A stretch of 64,000 nt of DNA, from the NCBI GenBank assembly GCA_024697595.1, contig JAILFK010000035.1:1-64000 (forward strand), written 5' to 3'. A program made the position numbers and the translations under genes. The DNA comes from Lachnospiraceae bacterium. Lineage in GTDB: Bacteria > Bacillota > Clostridia > Lachnospirales > Lachnospiraceae. Shown in pieces: positions 27,203 through 35,843 of this stretch (the first letter of the stretch is position 1; the number at the start of each line of letters is the position of its first letter). A model generated the notes under the pieces. It was given only the letters and a program-made list of their open reading frames with translations, was not told the origin of the DNA and made no database searches.

Positions 27203-28732
27203 ATGTTAGAAATCATCAAGTCGATATTGGTAGGGGATAATTTAAGAGCAAGTTTAAGCGACCTACGTAATGAATTTAAAGAGGAAAAGCAATTAGACAG
27301 AACTCGTTGGAATGAGATTTTAAAAGGCGCAGGTGCAAAAGAGTCTGAAGTTATAGCGGCTATTATGTCGGCTTTGGAAAATGATGATGCAAAGACGAGA
27401 AAAAATGCAGCTCTTTTATTAGGTGATTATAAAGAGATAATAGGTTTTGATGAGAAAGTTTCTAGTGAAATTACAGAAAAAATATGGGCGACTTATATGC
27501 AGGATGACACCAGATTTGTAAAATCCTCATATATAAAGGCTTTGGGAAAGTTTGATTGTTTAGCCTATGTGGAAAATATTCATGAAGAGATTAAGAGATT
27601 GCAAGCTAAAGAGCTGGGAGAAGAGGAAGTCAAGCATACTAGAGAATTGCGAGTGGAACTTTCAAAAATTATTGAAAATTATGAAAGTGAAAGACCTGTT
27701 AAAATTCTTAAACCAATCAAGAAAAAACACGTTATCTTAGTCGAGGCTGAGGATTATATTAGAAAAGATTTGGCGAGATATATTTCTGAAGTTTTGGGGG
27801 ATAAAGTAAGTATTGTACCACGTGGCGTTAGAGTGGTTACAGATAATGTAATGAAAATTTCAAAAATGCCGATATATCGAGAGGTATGGTTTTTGATTCG
27901 ATTTAGACAAGAAGCATCTTCAGAGTTGGATGAGTTGTCTCGTTCTCTTGCTGATTCAGAATTGATACCTCTGTTAGCAGAGGCGTATGGTAAGGAAAAG
28001 GAATATACATTTAAATTAGAAAATACTGATGATGTGCTCTCTAAAAATACCAAGATTGTAGGAATGGCTATTGAGGAGGAGACAAAGTATCGCTTGAAAA
28101 ATGTTACTTCTAATCCTGATATTTATTTAAGAATTTATTCTAAAAAAGATAAAGGATTTGCTGTTTATGGTAGACTTCCAGATTTGGGTAAGGATAGATT
28201 TGATTACATGTGTGAAAACTTGCCTACATCTATGTCACCGATTGTTGCAGGACAGATGAATGAACTTATCAGTGGATATACAAGAGATGATGCTCAGGTT
28301 ATTGATCCTTTTTGCGGAACGGGCGCTCTTTTGATAGCTAGATGCAAGAGAAAGAATGCGCAGTATGTATATGGGGTGGATAAATATGGTGAAGCTATAG
28401 ATATTGCACGTAAAAATGCAGAGGCAGCAGGCGAGAATATATATTTTGTAAATAGAGATTATTTTGACTTCACATCAGAATATATGATGGATGAGATAAT
28501 CACAGAGTTCCCACGAATGGAGAACAAATCCAAAAAAGAGGTTGATGAGTTTTATAAAAAATTTATAGATAAGTCAGTTGAGATAACTGAAAAAGGGGCA
28601 ATGATGTTTCTGCTGTCGACCGAGCAGGATGTGATCAAAAAGCAAGTGCGATTGAATAAAGCAATCGAATTGGTGCGTACTATTCCTATGAGAGGTAGAG
28701 AGCAGATATATATTTTAAAAAGACGAGGATAA
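27203..28732 (+). CDS. HEAT-repeat and UPF0020/THUMP-type RNA methyltransferase-like protein
   Basis: 509 residues. The first about 160 residues are helical and repeat-like (SALENDDAKTRKNAALLLGDY), resembling HEAT repeats. A middle section (about 170-330) could be THUMP-like. The C-terminus (about 340-509) is a class I SAM-dependent methyltransferase of the Trm11/UPF0020 type: QVIDPFCGTGALLIAR is motif I. The catalytic NPPY-type motif IV is not present; the matching position reads IITEFPRM. A tRNA or rRNA target is a family-based guess. Starts 12 bases after the membrane gene, and the next gene follows by three bases. Confidence 0.7.
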   Translation: MLEIIKSILVGDNLRASLSDLRNEFKEEKQLDRTRWNEILKGAGAKESEVIAAIMSALENDDAKTRKNAALLLGDYKEIIGFDEKVSSEITEKIWATYMQDDTRFVKSSYIKALGKFDCLAYVENIHEEIKRLQAKELGEEEVKHTRELRVELSKIIENYESERPVKILKPIKKKHVILVEAEDYIRKDLARYISEVLGDKVSIVPRGVRVVTDNVMKISKMPIYREVWFLIRFRQEASSELDELSRSLADSELIPLLAEAYGKEKEYTFKLENTDDVLSKNTKIVGMAIEEETKYRLKNVTSNPDIYLRIYSKKDKGFAVYGRLPDLGKDRFDYMCENLPTSMSPIVAGQMNELISGYTRDDAQVIDPFCGTGALLIARCKRKNAQYVYGVDKYGEAIDIARKNAEAAGENIYFVNRDYFDFTSEYMMDEIITEFPRMENKSKKEVDEFYKKFIDKSVEITEKGAMMFLLSTEQDVIKKQVRLNKAIELVRTIPMRGREQIYILKRRG

Positions 28733-28735
28733 GGG

Positions 28736-31351
28736 ATGTTTGTTGAGGAAGAAATTGTTGAACTTCAAAAGTTGCAAGATTCTTTTTGCAAAGTAGGTCA
28801 TGTGTATGGCGTTTTGGTTGATACGACTTTAAGAAAGGTTACTGATTTTTCTGGTGGTAATCAAGCGGAACAATATATAGATGATTTATTTGACGTGGAG
28901 AGACAGCGGAGATTATTGGCACAATTTTCGGATGTTGATGGGGAAAATGTTGTTGCGGCTGTGCCAGATGTTAAATATTTAATAGTTAGAGGTGTGGCTC
29001 TAAGAGACGGTGAACATCGTCTTATTGGAGTTTGGATGATATATGCTCTTGATATGGATAGACTTGAGCCGGAAGCATTGATTCCTAGTTTTATGGAATG
29101 TATAAACGAGGCTCAGTTAGATGCTACAGTTGGTCTGATAGAAATCATGGCAAGACAGATGTACCGAGAAAAAGTCAGTAAGACAGAATTGTTAGATCGA
29201 CTTGAAATCAGTCGGTTAAATGAGGTACACAATGCGAATCGCCTTCATAAAAGCGAGGTGATGACAGATATTTTAAAAGAGATGGAGGCGGAGGATTCCT
29301 TTGCACGAATTGCCGAATCTATTTTAAGTAGTGCTGGTGCATATGCTGAAGTCAATGAATGTTGTCTTTTGAAAATTGAAGGTGAAGATAATAGAGTTGA
29401 TATGGTTTGTGAGTGGGCTGACAGTGAAGAACATTCACGAATGATGGATTTTGGTATGAAAAGAAGGGAAGATATGCCTTTTATGACAGGTCGACCTTAT
29501 ACTATTTCAGGGGATACTAATGTACCAGAAAACTTTATAAATTATTTTAAAGAAAATGGAATTACGGCGGCTATTTATTTACCGGTTAATGTGGGTGAAA
29601 AAATGGCTATGTATATATGTTTCCAAATGTTTGAAGGAACCAGGAAATGGTTGGTTGATGAGTTGACATTTTTTAATGATGTTAAACGTATTATTCAAAC
29701 GACTTTGACCAAACATGTTACCAAGAACTCTTTGGCCAGTTCTTATACAGCCTTGGATCAGATATTAGAAAATATAGGATGTGCGGTATCTGTATTTGAT
29801 TTGGATAAACAGGCTGTCTTATATACCAATGAGCATTTTGAAAGGCTTCGTGTTACTGAAAAAGATAAAGATGAATTGTTATCTAATTTGATGAGTGATG
29901 AATATGATGTTGAAAATGTTCATGAATTTTATGCGAAGCAAAGTGAAACTTGGTTTGAGGTAAGCTTTTCTTACATTACTTGGGTGGATGGAAGAAAGGT
30001 GCGATTGGCTACTGTATACGACTTGACCAAGATTAAACAATATCAAAAAGAAGTTGAAAGACGCGCCGGAGAGGATTATCTAACTGGTTTGTATAATAGA
30101 TTGAAATGCGAAGAAGATTTAGAGAAGATGATTCATGCCACAGTTAGATCTGCGGATGAAAGTGCTCTATTGTATATTGATTTAGATGATTTTGATCATA
30201 TAAATGATGCCATAGGACATCAAAACGGAGATAGGTTGTTGCGTAAGGTGGCGGAAACTTTAAATAGTATTGATGGAGTGGCAGGCCATTGCTACAGAAT
30301 CGGCGGCGATGAATTTGTTATTTTGGTATCTAGTAGGAACTTCGGTAAGCTAGATAAAATTTTAAATAATATTAAAAATGTTTTTGGAAAACCATGGTTT
30401 TTGGCGGGACAAGATTACTACTGTACTATGAGTATGGGTGTTGTGATTATGCCAAAGGATGGGGTGTCAGTTGACACCTTGATTCAGAGGGCGGATATTG
30501 CATTACATTGGGCTAAGAATCAGGGAAAGAATAGAATTGAATATTATAATAGTGCCCAGACTTCTAACAGTAGCGAGAGACTTGAGATGGAACGAGCAAT
30601 GCGTACAGCTGTTGAGCAGAATTGTGAAGAATTCGAAATTTATTACCAACCACTTATTGATCTTACAAAAGAAGGAAATCAGTGTTGTGGTGCCGAAGCT
30701 TTGCTGAGATGGAATTCTAAAACACTAGGTATGGTGATGCCAGATAAATTTATTCCATTGGCAGAGTATCTGGGACTTATTACTATTATTGGAAAATATG
30801 TAATGAAAGAAGCTGCTTCACGCTGTAAATATTGGAATGATTTTGGTCATCCTGAGTACAAAGTGAACGTGAATTTATCTGTAGTTCAACTGGTTCAAGT
30901 TGATATTGTGGATGTTATAAGAGGGGTGTTGATGGAGACTGGAATAAATCCAGCAAATTTGACATTGGAAGTCACGGAGAGTTTGGCAGTAAATGACATG
31001 GAGAGAATGCAGCACGTGTTAGGTGAAATAAAAGCTCTCGGCGTTCATGTGGCTTTAGATGATTTTGGTACTGGTTATTCTTCGTTAAATCACATTCGAA
31101 GTATGCCTATAGACGTTATTAAGATTGATAAATGTTTTGTTGGGGATATTGGTGATGAAGGCTTTGCAGATGCCTTTGTAAACTCTGTTTCACAGCTGGC
31201 GGAAGCTTTGGATATGAATGTGGTTGTGGAAGGAGTCGAAGAGGAAGTGCAAAAACAGGTATTAGATGAGATGAATGTAGATATGCTACAGGGATTTTTG
31301 TTTGATAGACCTCTCACTCGTGATGAATTTGAGAATAAGTATCTAATTTAG
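28736..31351 (+). CDS. Cyclic-di-GMP protein with GAF/PAS-like, GGDEF and EAL domains
   Basis: 871 residues, no membrane segments. A long sensory N-terminus (GAF-like about 165-330, PAS-like about 340-435) leads to a GGDEF domain with intact GGDEF at residues 523-527 and an EAL domain with EALLRW at about 654-659 and DDFGTGYS. The RxxD inhibitory site expected five residues before GGDEF is absent. Both diguanylate cyclase and phosphodiesterase motifs look intact (EAL metal residues include the DD pair), so net activity cannot be called. Coupled to the preceding methyltransferase gene. Confidence 0.9.
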   Translation: MFVEEEIVELQKLQDSFCKVGHVYGVLVDTTLRKVTDFSGGNQAEQYIDDLFDVERQRRLLAQFSDVDGENVVAAVPDVKYLIVRGVALRDGEHRLIGVWMIYALDMDRLEPEALIPSFMECINEAQLDATVGLIEIMARQMYREKVSKTELLDRLEISRLNEVHNANRLHKSEVMTDILKEMEAEDSFARIAESILSSAGAYAEVNECCLLKIEGEDNRVDMVCEWADSEEHSRMMDFGMKRREDMPFMTGRPYTISGDTNVPENFINYFKENGITAAIYLPVNVGEKMAMYICFQMFEGTRKWLVDELTFFNDVKRIIQTTLTKHVTKNSLASSYTALDQILENIGCAVSVFDLDKQAVLYTNEHFERLRVTEKDKDELLSNLMSDEYDVENVHEFYAKQSETWFEVSFSYITWVDGRKVRLATVYDLTKIKQYQKEVERRAGEDYLTGLYNRLKCEEDLEKMIHATVRSADESALLYIDLDDFDHINDAIGHQNGDRLLRKVAETLNSIDGVAGHCYRIGGDEFVILVSSRNFGKLDKILNNIKNVFGKPWFLAGQDYYCTMSMGVVIMPKDGVSVDTLIQRADIALHWAKNQGKNRIEYYNSAQTSNSSERLEMERAMRTAVEQNCEEFEIYYQPLIDLTKEGNQCCGAEALLRWNSKTLGMVMPDKFIPLAEYLGLITIIGKYVMKEAASRCKYWNDFGHPEYKVNVNLSVVQLVQVDIVDVIRGVLMETGINPANLTLEVTESLAVNDMERMQHVLGEIKALGVHVALDDFGTGYSSLNHIRSMPIDVIKIDKCFVGDIGDEGFADAFVNSVSQLAEALDMNVVVEGVEEEVQKQVLDEMNVDMLQGFLFDRPLTRDEFENKYLI

Positions 31352-31388
31352 TAGATTGGAAGAACTTGAAAGGGATTATTTATTTTTT

Positions 31389-31904
31389 ATGAGAGTGTTG
31401 GTGGTGAGTGACAACCATGGTGTCACCTCTGATATATATAAAATTATAGATAGAGTAAAACCTGACATGATATATCATCTTGGTGACGGTGAGGGAAGCA
31501 CTATAGAGATTAAAGAAAGGTCGCGATTGCCTATGATTGCTGTGGCTGGTAATTGTGATTGGGGAAGCGCAACACTGCCGAAGGTTTCGGTTGACCAAAT
31601 TGGAGAACACAAGGTTATGTTGACTCATGGACATCTCTATGGTGTAAAGTCAGGATATGAGAGATTGGTTGCTGAAGCAAAGGAACGAGGGTGCGATGTT
31701 GTAATATACGGACATACCCATATACCTGAGCTAGAAGAAGTGGATGGAGTAATGATTATGAATCCAGGAAGTGTGGAGTGGCCAAAACAATTTGATATGA
31801 ATAAATCTTTTGGAATTATTAATTATAATAAAGGAAAAATGGAATTTGCCATACGTTATTGGGATAATGGCGATATACTATTTGCAGATCAAAAGAGCCT
31901 TTAG
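31389..31904 (+). CDS. YfcE/MJ0936-type metallophosphoesterase
   Basis: 171-residue calcineurin-like phosphodiesterase. Metal-binding series is complete: SDNHG (residues 8-12), GDGE, GNCDW, HGH and GHTH near residues 115-118, ending with the NPGS block. These enzymes hydrolyse phosphodiesters, but the natural substrate is unknown. ATG 31389 gives the standard MRVLVVSD start; AAAGGG lies 15 bases upstream, slightly far. Last gene of the four-gene run, before a bidirectional terminator. Confidence 0.88.
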   Translation: MRVLVVSDNHGVTSDIYKIIDRVKPDMIYHLGDGEGSTIEIKERSRLPMIAVAGNCDWGSATLPKVSVDQIGEHKVMLTHGHLYGVKSGYERLVAEAKERGCDVVIYGHTHIPELEEVDGVMIMNPGSVEWPKQFDMNKSFGIINYNKGKMEFAIRYWDNGDILFADQKSL

Positions 31905-31927
31905 CTGTTTAAGCAAAAGGCTCTTTT
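31891..31927. terminator. Bidirectional terminator between the phosphoesterase and rhaD
   Basis: AAAAGAGCCTTT (31891-31902) pairs with AAAGGCTCTTTT (31916-31927) around a 13-base loop. It overlaps the 3' end of the phosphoesterase gene and also serves the convergent aldolase gene. Confidence 0.85.
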
Positions 31928-31931
31928 AAAA

Positions 31932-32759
31932 TTATTTTTTATATAGAAATTTTTCAGGTAATGTGACATTGAAATCTGTTGCTAAATCCCTGAAATTTTC
32001 AGGTGTGATTGTCTGGAGTTTGCTAGGAGACATTGATAAAGTTTTTACCAAAATCTCAGCTGATTTTTCTACTGTATGCATCAATCCAAAGGTTAGATCA
32101 AAATCTTCCCCTGAGGCGAACATTCCGTGATGAGCCCAGATTGCCACATCATATTGTTCCATTAATTTAGAAGTTGCAACAGCAATCTCACGACCGCCTG
32201 GAACCATCCAACCTACAACGCCTATACCTGAAGGGAAGACAACAGGACATTCTGTGGCCATTTCCCAAAGTTCTCTGGTAAATGTTTTGTCATCTAAAGG
32301 TAGGACAAATGTCAAAGCGATTACGTTGGTTGTATGTGCGTGATAAATTACTCTGTGTAATCCGTTAGTTGCTCTTTTTTTGACTTCATGATTCATGAGA
32401 TGACTTGGCAGTTCGGATGTTGGTCGGCCGCCATTTACAAGTCCCCATTGAATCTGATATTTTTCACCCTTGTCATCAATTTTGATTATGCAGATAGAAT
32501 CCTCTGGATCTAAAATGACATTTCTAAAATATTTTCCAGAGCCAGTTACTAAGAAATATTCTCCGGCCAAATCTGGGACACATGTTCCGATTTCTGTCCA
32601 TGGGGAATTCTCTGTTAAAAATGTTTTTACTTCATCAACCTCTTCAGGTTTGATACGATAAGATAAATTTCCACCGTTTCTCTCATGCCATCCTTGCTCC
32701 CAACCATCATTGGCCATGCGGATAAAACCTTCTACAAATTTTACATCAGTGATTTTCAT
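31932..32759 (-). CDS. rhaD: L-rhamnulose-1-phosphate aldolase
   Basis: Class II aldolase splitting rhamnulose 1-phosphate to DHAP and lactaldehyde. 275 residues, the RhaD size, longer than FucA (about 215). Visible are the NGGNLSYR N-terminal block, the phosphate-binding VTGSGKYF, zinc histidines in YHAHTTNVIAL, and the third in AHHGMFASGED. ATG at 32757-32759 has AGGAGG upstream; a longer in-frame start is not served by one. Third gene of the minus-strand operon with the isomerase and kinase. Rhamnose is preferred over fucose because of size and the RhaB-like kinase. Confidence 0.88.
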   Translation of the reverse strand: MKITDVKFVEGFIRMANDGWEQGWHERNGGNLSYRIKPEEVDEVKTFLTENSPWTEIGTCVPDLAGEYFLVTGSGKYFRNVILDPEDSICIIKIDDKGEKYQIQWGLVNGGRPTSELPSHLMNHEVKKRATNGLHRVIYHAHTTNVIALTFVLPLDDKTFTRELWEMATECPVVFPSGIGVVGWMVPGGREIAVATSKLMEQYDVAIWAHHGMFASGEDFDLTFGLMHTVEKSAEILVKTLSMSPSKLQTITPENFRDLATDFNVTLPEKFLYKK

Positions 32760-32820
32760 TTGATTGCCTCCTTGTATATCAAAAACATATGTTTTGAATT
32801 TTTTCATTTTGTGGGTTACT

Positions 32821-34242
32821 TTACTGAACCACTACCTCCACATCTACGTCAAATTCCTTTGCAACTTTTTTAATGACATCAATGTGATGACCTACAGCTG
32901 CTCCAAAGTGATGGGTAGGACCTGTTTCGCTCCAGCGGGTTATAAATTCTGATGCAGAACATGAGAATCTTGTGCGCATCATAGTGTCCCCATTTTGGAA
33001 AATTTTGCCTTCTTCGTTCATGCCCTCAGCACAGATGAATTTAAAGTGCCCATCTCCGTCCTGAGTGATGGCAAGATAGGTTACAGGGCCTGCAGGTGGA
33101 TAGAATTGGGTTAGATATCCACCGCCGGTTTTTCCGTGAAATACATCCATCATTTTCATTGTAGGTTTTTTAGCCTGAGAAAAATCATAATCTCCGGATC
33201 CTGAATGACCTATTAAAGTTACGTCATCATTGAAATCGACGGTGTACATTTCTGCCAATTGGCCAGTGCCGGAAATAGTTTTTAAAATGCTCATGGCCAT
33301 AGCTACTTTTATATCACCCTCCACGGCACAGGCGGTTCCTTGCTTTATTAACATGGAAAATGCTGGGATTAGTAAACTGTCAACAACGCCAGCCTGACCT
33401 TGAGCAAATCCGTCATAGTGAGAGGCGATGAGACCTAGTTGCTCATCCTTTACCCACTGCTCAAAAGCTACCACATATCTGGCCATTTCCCATACATCCT
33501 CTATAGAACCGCCACCTACAATTTCAAAGGTGTCTAGGATGTCCTCGGCCTTGGTTTTTATAAGGGACTCATCTGTTATATCATCTGCTATTGCCCAGAT
33601 TTTTTCCCAGTCAAACTGCTTGGTGTATAGTCCCATGCGCCTGTATAAATTGGATTCATCAATATATAAATCCATCATTCCCGGATATGGTCTTCCTATC
33701 TGAGCTAAGTTGGTATCTCTAAATCTGCGTCGACATTGAGCGGCTAAACACCACTGGTTAATCTCTTTTTCTACAGCAGGATCCCCGCCTTCAACAACAC
33801 CAGTGATAACAGCGCTACGTTTCCCGTAGCGATTTAAATCTGCAACCATTTCTCCCACGGCGCCGCAGGCATAAGCTTCACCTAGCCATTCCTTTGTACC
33901 TGCTGTATCGAAGTCCAAGGCTTTTAGTTTTTGTACATTTACTAAAACGATTGGAACATCTAAATCCTTGACGGCAGGAAGCATGTTGTAGGATGTGGAA
34001 TAAGTTAACAGCTGCACAAATACCAAATCTACATCGGCGGTTCTAAATTTATCGCCGGCTTTTTGCGACATTTCTTTGGTGGTGACGATGCCGCCATCTA
34101 TAAGTTCTACAGTTTTTGGTATCGTGTTTTTGAATGCGTGATATTGTTTGTCAAACTCCTGTACCAAGGATGGAAACTGTGGTAGGTACGCGCCTAGAGC
34201 TATGGCAAACACTCCGACTTTTGCTTTTGTGTTTACTAACAT
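32821..34242 (-). CDS. L-fucose/L-arabinose isomerase-family sugar isomerase
   Basis: 473-residue protein of the FucI/AraA superfamily, not the RhaA (xylose isomerase-like) fold. The N-terminal half carries YGKRSAVITGVVEGGD and YPGMMDLYIDESN; the C-terminal half holds plausible metal ligands: Glu in CAVEGDIK, Asp in the VDFNDDVTLIGHSG segment and His in PTHHFGAAVGHH. Because it sits between a rhamnulokinase-type kinase and RhaD, it probably isomerises the same deoxysugar (L-rhamnose). No canonical rhaA is in the window. Ribosome site AAAGGAG precedes the ATG at 34240-34242 (minus). Confidence 0.75.
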   Translation of the reverse strand: MLVNTKAKVGVFAIALGAYLPQFPSLVQEFDKQYHAFKNTIPKTVELIDGGIVTTKEMSQKAGDKFRTADVDLVFVQLLTYSTSYNMLPAVKDLDVPIVLVNVQKLKALDFDTAGTKEWLGEAYACGAVGEMVADLNRYGKRSAVITGVVEGGDPAVEKEINQWCLAAQCRRRFRDTNLAQIGRPYPGMMDLYIDESNLYRRMGLYTKQFDWEKIWAIADDITDESLIKTKAEDILDTFEIVGGGSIEDVWEMARYVVAFEQWVKDEQLGLIASHYDGFAQGQAGVVDSLLIPAFSMLIKQGTACAVEGDIKVAMAMSILKTISGTGQLAEMYTVDFNDDVTLIGHSGSGDYDFSQAKKPTMKMMDVFHGKTGGGYLTQFYPPAGPVTYLAITQDGDGHFKFICAEGMNEEGKIFQNGDTMMRTRFSCSASEFITRWSETGPTHHFGAAVGHHIDVIKKVAKEFDVDVEVVVQ

Positions 34243-34262
34243 AATCTTCTCCTTTACATAAA

Positions 34263-35663
34263 TTATTTATAAATATTTATTTCAAATGAGTTTTTGATGC
34301 ATTTACGTGCATCATGTAAATCTTTAAGTTCTTTGTTGGCTATCATCTGTGCTGCAATATTTCCTATGGCTGTGGCTTCTGTAGGACCGGCATAGACTTC
34401 CTTTTTTGTCGCTTTAGCTGTCAGTTTATTTAGGTATTCAGCATTGGCACCGCCGCCGATTATATATATTCTCTCAAAAGATTTATGTGCGTTTTCTTCT
34501 ATTTCTTTTACTGTTAAGCTATATTTTTCAGCCAGGCTTTGATAAATCACTGTGGCAATTTCACCTAAATTTTTAGGAACAGGCTGATTTGTTTTTTTAC
34601 AGTATTTCTGGATTGCTTTTATCATGCTATCAGGTGCTAAAAAACAATCATCATTTACGTCGACTCTTGATGGGAAATCTATGTTTTCTTCCGCAGCTTG
34701 ACAGATTTCAGAAAATGAATATTTATCATCTAATTCATGGCGGACAGATTGAATCATCCATAATCCCATAATATTTTTTAAATGGCGGAAACGATAATCG
34801 TAGCCACCTTCGTTGGTGAAATTCTTAGAGTGAGAATCTTTACCTAATATAGGGGCAAATGATTCTATACCCATTAAGGACCAGGTGCCGGAACTTATAT
34901 AAATTCCTTCTTTTGATTGCGGTATAGCCATAATTGCTGAGGCAGTATCATGGCTGGCACACATGATAACATCGCAGTCAAATCCAACTTTTTCTTGTAT
35001 TTCAGACGTCAAACGACCAACTTTTTTTCCCGGTTTTTGCAATTTTAAAAACATTTTTGTTGGAAGTCCTAGCATGTCAATCAACTGTGTATCCCAATTT
35101 TTGGTAAACGGGTTAACAAGTTGGGTGGATGTACCATTGGTATATTCAGATTTTTTTTCACCGGTAAGGCGAAATTGAAAATAGTCAGGTAGCATCAAAA
35201 AAGTTTTAGCCTGGGATAGAATTTCTGGCCTTTGGATTTTGTCAGCATACAACTGATAAATGGTATTGAATATCTGTTTTTGAATACCGGTTTTTTCATA
35301 GAGTTCCTCCTCGGAAATAATATCATATACCTTGGTGTCCATCCCATGAGTTCTGCTGTCGCGGTATCCGTACACGTCTCCGAGAACCTGATCATTTTTA
35401 TCAAGTAAAACATAATCAACGGCCCAGGTGTCTATGGATAGTGAAGTTGGAATATAGCCAGCCTCCTTGGAAGCTTTCATTCCTTGTAAAATGTTTTTAA
35501 ATAGATAATCAATATCCCAGATGAGGTGACCATTTTTATGTATCATCTTATTTTCAAAACGATAGATTTCTTTTGTTTGGATTGTTTTGTTATCTAGCCA
35601 AGAGATAATATGTCTTCCGGAAGAAGCGCCAATATCAATTGCCATATAGTAGGTGCTGCTCAT
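34263..35663 (-). CDS. rhaB: Rhamnulokinase
   Basis: FGGY/ASKHA-family sugar kinase, 466 residues, phosphorylating rhamnulose. N-terminal phosphate motif IDIGASSGRHI, central SYDTWAVDYVLL-type block (SIDTWAVDY), ISSGTWSLMGIE, and C-terminal IIGGGANAEYLN are the RhaB hallmarks. ATG at 35661-35663 (minus) has AAAGGAGG upstream; an earlier in-frame methionine lacks it. First gene of the rha operon, divergent from an AraC-type regulator with a palindromic site between them. Confidence 0.9.
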   Translation of the reverse strand: MSSTYYMAIDIGASSGRHIISWLDNKTIQTKEIYRFENKMIHKNGHLIWDIDYLFKNILQGMKASKEAGYIPTSLSIDTWAVDYVLLDKNDQVLGDVYGYRDSRTHGMDTKVYDIISEEELYEKTGIQKQIFNTIYQLYADKIQRPEILSQAKTFLMLPDYFQFRLTGEKKSEYTNGTSTQLVNPFTKNWDTQLIDMLGLPTKMFLKLQKPGKKVGRLTSEIQEKVGFDCDVIMCASHDTASAIMAIPQSKEGIYISSGTWSLMGIESFAPILGKDSHSKNFTNEGGYDYRFRHLKNIMGLWMIQSVRHELDDKYSFSEICQAAEENIDFPSRVDVNDDCFLAPDSMIKAIQKYCKKTNQPVPKNLGEIATVIYQSLAEKYSLTVKEIEENAHKSFERIYIIGGGANAEYLNKLTAKATKKEVYAGPTEATAIGNIAAQMIANKELKDLHDARKCIKNSFEINIYK

Positions 35664-35730
35664 ATTTAAAACCTCCTTTAGGACGTTATCAGTCAATTGA
35701 TTTTTGCAGTGAAACTGATTTTATGAATTA

Positions 35731-35763
35731 AGTATAAGGCGATGGAAAAGAGGAAATAAGGTC
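35731..35763 (-). promoter_or_regulatory. Likely promoter of the rhaB-isomerase-rhaD operon
   Basis: On the minus strand, TATACT (35731-35736) is a good -10. Seventeen bases upstream is TTATTT rather than a consensus -35, and it lies in the GACCTTATTT repeat arm (35754-35763). A weak -35 covered by an activator site is the usual layout for AraC-type activation. Confidence 0.5.
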
Positions 35764-35792
35764 TTATAAAAACAAGTTTTGGGACCTTATTT
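35754..35792. promoter_or_regulatory. Inverted-repeat operator candidate between rhaB and the AraC-type gene
   Basis: Perfect 10-base arms, AAATAAGGTC (35754-35763) and GACCTTATTT (35783-35792), spaced 19 bases and pointing outward. Each arm abuts or overlaps a -35 position of the divergent promoters. An AAAAC/GTTTT pairing lies within the spacer. The adjacent AraC family gene is the obvious binding protein. Confidence 0.6.
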
Positions 35793-35818
35793 GCAAATGA
35801 CGATTTGTATTATATAAT
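35791..35818 (+). promoter_or_regulatory. Promoter of the AraC-type regulator gene
   Basis: TTGCAA (35791-35796), 16-base spacer, TATAAT (35813-35818), 26 bases before the ATG. The -35 box directly adjoins the right repeat arm, so the regulator could control its own gene. Confidence 0.6.
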
Positions 35819-35843
35819 ATGGGTAAGTATTGGAGGGGATGAA

